Positions 50,830 to 60,163 of a stretch of 64,000 nucleotides of DNA are shown here, piece after piece. How positions within the stretch are numbered: the first letter of the stretch is position 1; every line of letters starts with the position of its first letter. The translations under genes and the position numbers were made by a program. The notes beneath the pieces are model-generated. The model saw nothing but the letters and a program-made list of their open reading frames with translations. It was not told the DNA's origin and ran no database searches. The stretch is from positions 2,976,001 to 3,040,000 of the forward strand of contig OX337237.1 of NCBI GenBank assembly GCA_946965045.2, given 5' to 3'. The stretch comes from Epithemia pelagica. Its lineage: Eukaryota > Bacillariophyta > Bacillariophyceae > Surirellales > Surirellaceae.

Positions 50830-52359
50830 TTAATAAATTACCATGCATCGGACTTCAATACTTTTGCGTTCCACACTGGGTATTGTGGTGGATTTGTCGT
50901 CATTTTTTGGCAATTCAAAGGCGGAATGTAAGGAAAATGTGGAAATGTAGTCTTGTTGTTGTTCCGTGTCGTCGGTAGTGTCGTCGTTTGATGTTTGGGA
51001 GGTTTCGAGTTGTGCGACGTCGGTGCCATGAGAATCCCATTGTTTGATGATCAGGACTTCGTCATGCACCATGTGCGACCAATACATCCACACATGACCA
51101 TCCTCCTGGTTTGTGGGTTGAGGATCATTTTGTTTCGCATCATTCGTTTCGTTGCCGCTGTTGCGGGGTTCCTTGTCCTTGATTTGGCGAGGAAGGGTGC
51201 CCAAGTAATTTTCTCCAATCCGATCGGCATAGTGAATTTGCAAGGTTCGCAAATCGGTCGTGGGCGATACGGTTCGGGCATCCACACAAGCCAAGGGAAA
51301 GGCTTGAACGGGAGCCTCGCGATCCAAACTCCGCCACACATTGACAATGGCAAAGCGACGTCGTCGTCGTTGTTGTTGATCCTTGTCGTCGGTTTCCCCA
51401 TTCAAGACTTGACGTACCAACTCGGGCGAAAACAGACCCTCTGACTGTTCTTCTCCATCCTGTTCTGGTCCATTGTGGTTGTTTTTGTCGTTCCTCCAGA
51501 CATCATTGAGTTTGGGAGGTTGCGACAAATCGTGCAATCGTTTCGGGGCCGACACGACGGTATAATCTCCATGCACCAATTGCAAGGCTGGTTGGACCTT
51601 GCTCGGTCCACTGTTTTTCAAGTGCGGCACTGGCACAGTATCATTCGTGGATTTCCATCGCACATTGTGATCAAAGGCGCGCACCAGCATGGAATCCCGG
51701 TGAGAATGATGGTCGGATTCCAACAAGATGGATCGAACCAAGGCTTCGCAGTGCGGATAATACCGATCCACCACGTCACGACGATCCAAAAAGTCAATGA
51801 GGCTGTCGTCGTCTTGGAGCGGACTGGATCGCAATTCCACCCCGTGTCGATGCAAGGTGGGAATATCGCTATTGGTCGAGTGTCGCATGTCGTGAATCCG
51901 GACGAAAACATCCATCCATTGGATATCATCCGTAGTGTTGTTGTTGTCGTTGTGGGTTGCTTGTTGGTCATCGCCCGCCGCATTCCGTCCAATATGAGCG
52001 ACCGTCGTGTCGGGATGCACATAGCGCATCGTGGCATTAACCACTGCAGGGGGATGGTCATCGTCGTCCGTCATTCCTTGGTGCATGCCAAAAAGAGGAG
52101 CAGTGGTTCTTTGTTTGTTGGACGAGTGGCACTGGCTTGGTAATGGTGTCGGGCGTTGCCAGAAGGCGGTCGATACTACGCCAAACGAGAGATGCTGCTT
52201 CGAACAACAACCGGAGGAGAAGCAAGAAACCGAGTGCGAGGCGCCGAGCGTTGCAGTGGTTCGGCTACTGGTGAATGCCACTACAAAGGTTGAAACACGG
52301 CAAGCTGAAAAAAGAAGAAGAAGAAGAATCCACACTCGTACGGGCCTCCTTGTTGCCAT
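50830..52359 (-). CDS. CmcJ/NvfI-like putative Fe(II)/2-oxoglutarate oxygenase, secretory leader
   Basis: 509 aa from ATG 52359 (MATRRPVRV). A hydrophobic leader (VWILLLLLFSACRVSTFVV) is followed by AFTSS, a possible diatom plastid or secretory signal. The body matches the CmcJ/NvfI family in order: VHGDYTVVSAPKRL (HxD, H263/D265), FAIVNVWRSL, FPLACVDARTV, MYWSHMVHDEVLIIKQWDS, LHSAFELP (H about 478) and SIEVRCMVIY at the very end. HxD plus a distal His fits an iron-binding triad. Family members hydroxylate small molecules; the substrate here is unknown. Poly-N and DDT inserts enlarge it beyond the usual 300 or so residues. A longer frame up to 52914 runs through a duplicated non-coding repeat and is not accepted. 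Confidence 0.72.
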   Translation of the reverse strand: MATRRPVRVWILLLLLFSACRVSTFVVAFTSSRTTATLGASHSVSCFSSGCCSKQHLSFGVVSTAFWQRPTPLPSQCHSSNKQRTTAPLFGMHQGMTDDDDHPPAVVNATMRYVHPDTTVAHIGRNAAGDDQQATHNDNNNTTDDIQWMDVFVRIHDMRHSTNSDIPTLHRHGVELRSSPLQDDDSLIDFLDRRDVVDRYYPHCEALVRSILLESDHHSHRDSMLVRAFDHNVRWKSTNDTVPVPHLKNSGPSKVQPALQLVHGDYTVVSAPKRLHDLSQPPKLNDVWRNDKNNHNGPEQDGEEQSEGLFSPELVRQVLNGETDDKDQQQRRRRRFAIVNVWRSLDREAPVQAFPLACVDARTVSPTTDLRTLQIHYADRIGENYLGTLPRQIKDKEPRNSGNETNDAKQNDPQPTNQEDGHVWMYWSHMVHDEVLIIKQWDSHGTDVAQLETSQTSNDDTTDDTEQQQDYISTFSLHSAFELPKNDDKSTTIPSVERKSIEVRCMVIY

Positions 52360-52386
52360 GGTGCAACCAATAGTTGTCTCAAGTCT

Positions 52387-52538
52387 CATGGTGGCCGCCC
52401 TCTGCAGACGCGACTCAATGTCTTGTCGATCGCACCAAAGTCCTTTAAGGGTCGCGCATATGCATGGTGGCCGCCCTCTGCAGACGCGACTCAATGTCTT
52501 GTCGATCGCACCAAAGTCCTTTAAGGGTCGCGCATATG
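52387..52538. repeat. Perfect 76-bp tandem duplication
   Basis: CATGGTGGCCGCCCTCTGC starts at 52387 and again at 52463; the two 76-bp units are identical. It lies immediately upstream of the oxygenase start, so it lengthens the 5' UTR or promoter. Identity implies a very recent event. Confidence 0.9.
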
Positions 52539-52629
52539 CAGATTTGTAGTCTATCCATCGCAGTTTTGCCCTCTCTAGGAGTATCTCTTTGGAGCGAAAG
52601 ATAGCTCTTCCCGAGTGTGGTTTTTGGAC

Positions 52630-53235
52630 ATGGTAGAATGTCGAAATGGAACACTCTTGCGGTGGCTCTGTTGCTGTCACCAATCCGAATGAATATGACA
52701 AGACGTCAATGCCATGACACGTGCGTACTCGTACGAGGATTCTAGCAACACGGATTTGGGTGCGCGCGGATTGTGCAGTGATTCGGAACAACCTCCTAGC
52801 TCTAGCTAGTCTTGAAGTGGTACGTTCCGGAACGCCCACTTGGTTGGTCAGGAATACGAATGTCATTCCGTCGTCTCTCTCCCCTTGTATGTGTGAATGT
52901 GGTTTGTTGGACATGGTAGAGTCGAACTACCTAGTGATGGAACACTCGGTGGCTTTGTTGCTTATGGCCGTCACCAATCCGAATGAATAGGACAAAAGAC
53001 GTCAATGCCATGACAAGTACGTACGAGGATTACTGCAATACGGAATGCCAATGGATGCGACAAGTTTTGCTTCTTGAGAAGACACTGGATGGATTCTGAC
53101 TACACTACTTTTTTTCTTTTGCCTGCTGCCGTCATGGATTCTGGGGCCCGCTGACAACCTCCTAAAAGTAATAGGAGTACTACAATAGCTATTAGTTTGA
53201 GGTACGTTCCGGAACGCCCACCCCAGTCGTCGTCA
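52630..53235. repeat. Two diverged tandem copies of a ~290-bp non-coding unit
   Basis: Each copy has GGAACACTC-GGTGGCT, CACCAATCCGAATGAATA, GACGTCAATGCCATGACA, ACGAGGATT and GGTACGTTCCGGAACGCCCAC in that order (52640-52850 and 52935-53230). A third, weaker version lies at about 55255-55435. Confidence 0.7.
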
Positions 53236-53397
53236 TGGGTGATTCGCCTTTTGCGAGAAAAAAGAGGGACAGGGCAGTCAGCCTGGATCATCTCTGCGTG
53301 TGTACAGGCACGTTGCTTTCTTGTCCATTCCTGAGAGGAATGAGGATCCATGAGAAATTAATGTTGTTGTTTCCTGTTCCATCACGGACTGAAGCGT

Positions 53398-53765
53398 CAT
53401 CCAAGACGACGAGCAGAGGAGACATCCGTTGTGGTACAGCCTTCCACGATCATCCCTCGAGAGGATGGATCATGGATAACTTTTCCTTTTCTAAAAGGAT
53501 GCACTCCCATTCTCTCTTTTGGCTTTCTGCGGCTGGTTCATCCTATTCTTGCCTTCGACGCCATTCCAGTTTGAACCAAAGGGGAGGAGCGCCATCCAAG
53601 ACGAACAGCCAGAGGAGAGAGATGCTTTTGTCGTACAGGCTTCCACGATAAGATACCTCGAGACGATGGATCATGGATAACCCTTTTCTCAAAGGATCCC
53701 ATTCTCTCTTTTGGCTTTCTGCGGCTGGTTCTTCATCCAATTCTTGCCTTCGACGCCATCCAAAG
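53398..53765. repeat. Two tandem copies of a ~190-bp unit
   Basis: CCATCCAAGACGA, GGATCATGGATAAC and CCCATTCTCTCTTTTGGC through CTTCGACGCCAT recur at 53398-53568 and 53592-53765. No coding frame. Confidence 0.75.
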
Positions 53766-53819
53766 GCGACGGGGAGGAATAGCAATGACACGCCCTAGAG
53801 TCCTCTGTATAAAAGTGTA

Positions 53820-54660
53820 TGAGTAACAGCAACAAAGGACAGTCGTCGACGCTCACGTTTGTAGTGTATGCGATTGCAAATTGCGAACTTTCCCGCTTTT
53901 TCGTCGAGACGCAGAGGACGCAGCATTTTCCAGTTTCCGGCATGGCTTCTTTCTCGGGAGACGACAGTCGCTTTCCCAAAAAGTCGTTTTCTCCGACTGT
54001 TCCACAACCATCAAAACACAACAAGAAGAAGACGAACGCAAAGGAGACATACAACATAACCCGCACAGAGAGAAATTTCCGAAAGGACTCCATTGTCAAC
54101 CACGGATTTTGTCCAAACCCATGGTCCCTGACACACTGACATTGAATACTATCGCAAAGAAGGGAGAAAGAAGCAGCAGAAGAAGACGCCAAACTCCAAA
54201 CTCTACATCGGAAATCAGAAGGCATCATACGAATACGACATTGACGTCGTTCCACGTTCCGACGTTTCATGGTCCACGTAAACTTACCAGTGATGCTTCC
54301 GAATGGTGATGTCATTGGAAACCTTTGAGCCTCTCCAACAACCATCAGATGAACGAGACGGAAACGGTGGAATGCACTGTGACGATCCGCGACATGGATA
54401 GAGCTCTTGCCGCCATGTTCCCTTAAAGAGAAGGAATGCAAAGCATCCATTTGTCCTCAGATAGGACATACAATCATAGTAAAACGTCTCTGATAGAAAG
54501 ATCTACTCGAACTATTCATCTTTGATTGTATGGCGCTTTTTTGGTAGGTTGGAGGACGATGAAAGTGTGAATAGCAAGCTCATTTGACACAAATCTGGAC
54601 CAACGGAGTTTGTTGCGGGATTAAGGAAGACCAAAAGGTCTCCTCAAGTCGCAAGGCGAA
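53820..54660 (+). pseudogene. Deletion derivative of the secreted-protein gene
   Basis: 5' flank, last codons and 3' flank match 55900-57180. A CTTACCAGTGATGCTTCCGA segment at 54286 is followed, after about 70 bases, directly by the last codons (ETVECTVTIRDMD-AL-AAMFP). About 575 bases carrying the start, signal peptide and most of the protein are missing, with CGAG at both break points. Confidence 0.75.
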
Positions 54661-55839
54661 GCTTTATAGCTACTAGCAAATGCCAACAATTGTCTGCTAC
54701 GTTCCTGATTTCTCGCCATCCTACAAAGGCATTACCAATGACTTCCCCTGCTGCAGTCATGCCACGATAGTACACGACAAGAAGGGAGACTTCTCCAAAG
54801 CAGGCACACGTCCAAATACCTCCACGGAAAGCTTTCATGGCGGATGGTTTGGAATATATCACTCGGTTGTTGTGGAGAACTTTTGTCGGTCACGAGTCAC
54901 GAGCGCTGCGGTCGCCGCCTAGAGGAATAAGACTCCGTGATTCGTCTGCTTCGTTTAATGTCAAAACTACTGCTATTGATAATAGTGAGAGTATGCCATG
55001 TTGGTAAAATTTATTCTTGCTTGGTTGCAAGTAGCTCCTTGTTTGTGTGTGTCGTTGTTGACTTGAAAAGGTTTGTTTAGCGTTTACTTTTCAATGGAAG
55101 CTTCGGATCGGGCCATTGCCTTAAAAGAGTTGCCATTCTGGATCTCTGTCGCTTCCCTCCACACTCCACACAATTGAAAATATAGGTAGATGCCTGTTTG
55201 CGGAATGGCCTGTTCGAAGTTCGAAGGAGCCGAAAACACTGACCATATGAGAGTATGAAAACGTCAATGCCCTCACAAGTACGCATGGAATAATGAATAA
55301 CAGCTTTGTGGATCGATGCGAGAGCTTTTGCGTCTGTCGAATCTCGAATGCTTGATTGTTGATTGTTGACGCATATTGTCGCGGTTGGTGGTTGGTGGTA
55401 CTTTCCGCAATACCCACACTCAGTCGTTTGCATCTGAGAGAAGAGAGGGGAGTCTCGACAGTATCTCTTCGTGTGTTGTTTCTTGTTTCTTGTCCATCCA
55501 TGAAGATCCATGATAAATAACTTAATTCTCGATCGCAGACTGCCGCCATCCTTTTTCGTACTTTTACGCTTCTACCCGTAACCCTTAACCCCTATGGGAA
55601 ATGCACATAGCGTTTCTTATCATCATTCTCGCTCTATCTCTGGATATGCCAGATAGAGGACAATGTGCCGTCATGTCCTTGTTTCTTCTTTCTTGCTTCT
55701 TGCGACTCGACGCCATCCAATGAACATCATCCAGGAAGGAAACGCATTCCTACGTCTTAGAATCATCTATGGTGGATCAGTTAGAGTTACCAATAATCGC
55801 TGACTGATCCGGACGCTCAGGATTGGTCTGAATGCGACT
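54661..55839. other. Spacer
   Basis: No supported gene. 55077-55511 on minus is an open frame, but its sequence follows the repeat at 52630-53235 and is not coding-like. Confidence 0.45.
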
Positions 55840-56471
55840 GCGAGGCGTAATCCGTAGAGACGCAGCATTTTCCGGTTTCCGGTGTGCGTCTCTTTTGTCA
55901 TTTCGCATCGGTACGGTTGCAACCATGAAAGCGAAGCTTCAACGGAAGAAGGAAGAAGTGAAATGCTTCTCCACAAAGAAAGAAACATCAGAAAGGACTC
56001 CATACTCATACTCCATGGTCCATGGCCCCTCATAATATCAATACCGGATCATGTCCATAACGATGCGGCATCGGGCATCAACCATCCCGGATATCGTGAA
56101 AGAAGAAAGAAGCAGAAGAAGACCCCAGCAAACTCTACATCGGAAATCAGAGGATACCATCAGAAAACAGAACTCACGTGGTTCGTACAATGTCCTTATC
56201 GTTCCATTCGCACGTAGCTGGTATCTGCGACTTTCCGACTCTCATTGTCCATATCCATGAACCAACAAACTTACCAGTGATGCTTCCGAATGGTGATGTC
56301 ATTGGAAACCTTTGAGCCTCTCCAACAACCATGAGATGACGAGAAACTTTTCCCATGGTCTCAAAAAAACCAAAACGCCAAAAAAACAAAAGACCTCTTT
56401 CCAACACAGTTTGTTTTGCTGCCGTCAATTCCATCCTTCTACTACAAGTCTCTTGTTCCTCACAAATCATC
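55840..56471. promoter_or_regulatory. Upstream region of the secreted-protein gene
   Basis: Direct relative of 53880-54340, with GAAAGGACTCCAT, AAGAAGCAGAAGAAGA, ACATCGGAAATCAGA and CTTACCAGTGATGCTTCCGA in the same order. Confidence 0.6.
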
Positions 56472-56987
56472 ATGTTTTTCACCAAGATTACTACCACATT
56501 GTTTCTCGTGGCCGCTGCTTTGCCAACCAGCTTCGCCGAAGACGAGTCGTTCTTGCACGCAACTGGCCCATGTGTTACAACCACGGGTAAAGAATGGGAA
56601 TATTCCTTGAGTGTATTCCCCGAACCCGTCGATGACGAGGATGGTCCATCTGCTACAAACCAAGTGGAAATCGATTTTGAGATTTACAAGGAGTTGACTG
56701 TCTCGCAAGAGGAACTGACACCATTGACGGACTACACATTCACCGTGAACCTTTCCTACAACATGGCCAAGCACACAGCCAAGAGCCAAGTGGCACGATT
56801 GATCCAACCATTGGAGTATGGAGATCCGCAAGAGGCCGAGGTTGACGTTGAGTGGGCTGTGGACTATACTCCGGCGGTGGATGGTGTGGCCGAGTTTACC
56901 GCCACGGCTGTGAACGAGGCGGAAACGGTGGAATGCACTGTGACGATCCGCGACATGGATGGAGCTCTTGCCGCCATGTTCCCTTAA
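56472..56987 (+). CDS. Small secreted protein, unknown
   Basis: 171 aa. The N-terminus MFFTKITTTLFLVAAALPTSFA is a clear signal peptide with an A-x-A type site before EDES. The mature protein is acidic and predicted beta-rich, with few cysteines (PCVTTTGK and VECTVTI each hold one, possibly a disulfide). Alternating hydrophobic strands (DYTFTVNLSYN, VAEFTATAVN, ETVECTVTIRDMDG) give an Ig-like or jelly-roll impression, which is only an impression. One NLS glycosylation site. The frame is open 39 codons further 5', but the signal peptide fixes the start. A deleted copy lies 2 kb upstream. Confidence 0.7.
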   Translation: MFFTKITTTLFLVAAALPTSFAEDESFLHATGPCVTTTGKEWEYSLSVFPEPVDDEDGPSATNQVEIDFEIYKELTVSQEELTPLTDYTFTVNLSYNMAKHTAKSQVARLIQPLEYGDPQEAEVDVEWAVDYTPAVDGVAEFTATAVNEAETVECTVTIRDMDGALAAMFP

Positions 56988-57644
56988 AGAGAAGGAATGC
57001 AAAGCATCCATTTGTCCTGAGATAGGACATACAATCATAGTAAAACGTCTCTGATAGAAAGATCTACTCGAACTATTCATCTTTGATTGTATGTCGCTTT
57101 TTTGGTAGGTTGGAGGACGATGACAATGTGAATAGCAAGCTCATTTGACACAAATCTGGACCAACGGAGTTCGTTGCGGGATTAAGCTACTCGAACTATT
57201 CGTCCTTAACGATATCCGTAGGCTGCTCTCTAAGCAGATTGGGGTACTATATAAATTTGTGGCTTGGACAATAATAATGGGAACAGCAAGCGCTCTCGTA
57301 ACACGAACAAAGACTGGTGGGCGTTGCAGTACATGAAAAGGGATGCTTTTCCGATGCTGTTTAGAGCATATGTACATCACCAAGTCTCTACGGTTCGGCG
57401 GCTGCAGCCATCGGATGAGAAACCCTTGTTGGACTGCTTCGTCCAATGTCACATAAAGGATCAAACGGTGGTCCGTGATTGGGTGACAGATTGCAACTGT
57501 TGGTGGTGGGTGCGACAAAGGAGGCACGACAACCACACAGAATTGTGTGAAGGAAAACCGTCCATTGGCTGTCTCATGCTGCTCCGTGGCTCTTGTGGAG
57601 GCGACATGGGGATACCGTGTTTGAAGGATATGAGACATGAATTC
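56988..57644. other. Spacer
   Basis: First 200 bases match 54430-54625. No supported gene. Confidence 0.5.
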
Positions 57645-59681
57645 TTAGGATTCCGCCTCTTGGTGCAGCAGTTGAGCTTCCAGCGATGCGAGTATCAACG
57701 TGAGCCATTTGCGAAGAAGTGCCTGATACAATTCCATTCCCAAATGAACGAGTTTGGAAACACCGGGAGGTTTGGCTGGTTTGGTACTGTTGGGTTTTGG
57801 AGGCGTCGGAATCTTGATTTCCCGATGATCGGGACGACTCAACGATAGCCAATAGGCATCGAGTGTTGGAATCGCCATTGTCGTGTTGGTTTGGTGTTGC
57901 TGCTGCAAAACTTGCCAAGCGACGCGATTGAATATTTGACAGGCATGGGCATCGCGAGGGTATACTTGTCGTTCCGTCAAGGGCCAGGTAATGCCATAGA
58001 CACCCCATCGCAACCATCCCGCAATGGTGGTTTCAAAGACGGTCAAGTTAAATAGGTCCTGATAGTCATGAAGCAGTGTCACGAGTTGGGTGAGATCGTG
58101 ACGATATTGGTCCACGCAGGAAAATGCTGCGTTTGGGGTGGTGCTGCCGTCTTGTTGTTGGTGTGCCAAGTAGGTCTGGTTCTTGTGGGGACGTTGCCCT
58201 GCCAAGGCGGGGACACAGAGTTTTTCGACATCGTGCAATCCGGCATTGAACAAGAGGAAATACCGTGTGGGTTTGGCGTTGGCCGCCGTGTCCTGCTCGT
58301 GCCGTCGTTTCAGACGGTCAAGTTTGTCGTGGAGTTCGTCCAATCGCGTAAAGAGTCCATTGTTGGTAAACCACATGGAACTGTGGACATGGCCATGGTA
58401 ACGGGCAAACACTTTGCGAAACCAGACGAGTTGATGGTCCATGTTGGAATCTCCCACAAAGACCACGTGCAAGTCCATTTGCAATTTGTAGAGGCAATAG
58501 GCAATCCGAACCACCAATTCCTTCATGGACAACAAGTGACAGTCGACGGGTTGATAGTCCATGCGAAATCCAATGGAATTGGAACCGTCTTGATAGCCTG
58601 TCAAGGGAAATTCGTTGTCCTGAACAGAACGATTGGCATTGTTCATTCCTGTTTGCTGCTCATGGTCTGGATATCGCACATGGTGGGTCAAGGACCATAT
58701 TCCTCGATGAACGGCACTCGTGGGGGATGTTTCATACAAGTCCTGGGGTTGACAGTCTCCAAGGCGTGGTGTGGGCATTGTTCCTGGTGATTGTGGCGGC
58801 GGTTCTGGCAGTGACTCCGGACCCGCCACGACCGTGAGTCGGGCCGGCATGTCGGGCAACAGATATCCTTCATAGGCCGGTTCGCTTCCTGCCACCATGG
58901 TGGAAAGTGTTTCCAAGGATGGAACATGAGAATAGGTCAAGACAAGTTCCAGCACATAGTCACCGGCTTGCCAAAAGACGAGCGTGGCTTGATAATCATG
59001 GACCAACGACGACGAGTTCTTATTTTCAATAGTTGTCGAACTTACACGACGAAGGATGGGACCCGTGACAATTGTGGGACCATAGGCTCGTACATAAAAG
59101 AGTGCCTGATGGGACCGACAATCGTCGTGGTGGTCGGGACGACATACAATGGAAAGTGTGTAGGGAACTCCGACACGAGGCATTGTTGGTGTTGTCGTTG
59201 TTGTGGTGGTGCTATTGGTGGTACCTGAATAGATGGGATACCGGACTTGGTACCAATGGGCCGTGGTTGTCGATGGCCGTGCCCATCCCGTATAGCCTGG
59301 CAAGTCACCGATGGTCAAGGAAGGTCGTTTTGGTGGTGGTTGCGATTGCGATGGTTGGCTTGTCGTCGTCGTCGTCATTTGTAACTCTTCCCTCAGAGAC
59401 TGGGTGGAAACTAATTGGGTTGCCTCCTCCTCTTGTCCGATACTTTTATTGTTATTACTTGTTGTTCCAGGAGGAAACGATGTCGAGGACGACGGCTGGA
59501 TTCGACTCGACGTCGTCCGTCTCTTTTTGGTGGTGGTTGTGAGAGGATCACGAATGCAACACCACACAATGGCTCCCACCGATAAGGCAATGAGAGGCAC
59601 CAAGAGTCGGACCAGACTTGAGTTTCGAACCAAACAACCAGACCATGGTTTGGGTCTCCATAATAGTTGTTGTTGTTGCAT
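57645..59681 (-). CDS. Type II membrane SGNH/PC-esterase-like protein
   Basis: 678 aa. Anchor at about residues 22-43 (SLVRLLVPLIALSVGAIVWC), T/S-rich stem, then a beta-sandwich-like segment (GVPYTLSIVC, ALFYVRAYGP, ATLVFWQAGDYVLELVLTYS) and an esterase-like half with VVFVGDSNMDHQ (GDS serine, about residue 425), FLLFNAGLHD and a late KLVHLGMELYQALLRKWL. An Ig-like domain followed by a GDS-type domain is the NXPE layout, and GDSxxxxQ recalls plant TBL polysaccharide O-acetyltransferases. A Golgi role in glycan O-acetylation or deacetylation is inferred. The classical DxxH is not clear, so activity is uncertain. Divergent from the GT61 gene at 60164. Confidence 0.55.
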   Translation of the reverse strand: MQQQQLLWRPKPWSGCLVRNSSLVRLLVPLIALSVGAIVWCCIRDPLTTTTKKRRTTSSRIQPSSSTSFPPGTTSNNNKSIGQEEEATQLVSTQSLREELQMTTTTTSQPSQSQPPPKRPSLTIGDLPGYTGWARPSTTTAHWYQVRYPIYSGTTNSTTTTTTTPTMPRVGVPYTLSIVCRPDHHDDCRSHQALFYVRAYGPTIVTGPILRRVSSTTIENKNSSSLVHDYQATLVFWQAGDYVLELVLTYSHVPSLETLSTMVAGSEPAYEGYLLPDMPARLTVVAGPESLPEPPPQSPGTMPTPRLGDCQPQDLYETSPTSAVHRGIWSLTHHVRYPDHEQQTGMNNANRSVQDNEFPLTGYQDGSNSIGFRMDYQPVDCHLLSMKELVVRIAYCLYKLQMDLHVVFVGDSNMDHQLVWFRKVFARYHGHVHSSMWFTNNGLFTRLDELHDKLDRLKRRHEQDTAANAKPTRYFLLFNAGLHDVEKLCVPALAGQRPHKNQTYLAHQQQDGSTTPNAAFSCVDQYRHDLTQLVTLLHDYQDLFNLTVFETTIAGWLRWGVYGITWPLTERQVYPRDAHACQIFNRVAWQVLQQQHQTNTTMAIPTLDAYWLSLSRPDHREIKIPTPPKPNSTKPAKPPGVSKLVHLGMELYQALLRKWLTLILASLEAQLLHQEAES

Positions 59682-60163
59682 AGTGTGTCCTTCTTTCAGG
59701 GATACACAATCTCTTTAGTTTCTTGCCATAGAGATAAACGAGGTGCTGGTCCGACGAGAGAGAGAGATGGATCGATGATCGAACGGGACGACAAAATGTG
59801 AGGGAGTGAACGTGACGCATCGATCCACCCCGCGGCATGTCGGGAGAGTGAGTGCCTCGTCGGGCATGCGCTGTTCTCGAACTGGGCCTCGAAATTCGGC
59901 GCTCCACGCCGGGCGACCCTCCTTTCGGGAACGGTCGCCGCAGCAGAGAAACTGAGAGACTTGCAAACTTCAGAAGAGATGTGTGTTGTCGTTCCATCGA
60001 ACAGGAGGAGCATCGTTGATTGCAAGCTCCCGATTCCACAACAGATACTACTTATTAAAACACACACAAGAAAAGAGACGAAGCCATTCGAGTCTGGAGT
60101 TGTAAATCATAGAAACGACAAGAGAAATACAACGACAATATACCGAGCAACAACAACAACAAG
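59682..60163. promoter_or_regulatory. Divergent promoter region, SGNH-like and GT61 genes
   Basis: 482 bases between two 5' ends. No specific box is recognised. Shared control of two glycan-related genes is possible. Confidence 0.4.

Noticed and set aside
52360-52914. Extension of the oxygenase frame by 185 codons
   Set aside because: The extension crosses the 76-bp tandem duplication and other non-coding repeats and would bury the leader peptide.
55077-55511. 144-codon minus-strand frame
   Set aside because: It parallels the non-coding repeat at 52.6-53.2 kb with shifted frames, with no domain or signal.
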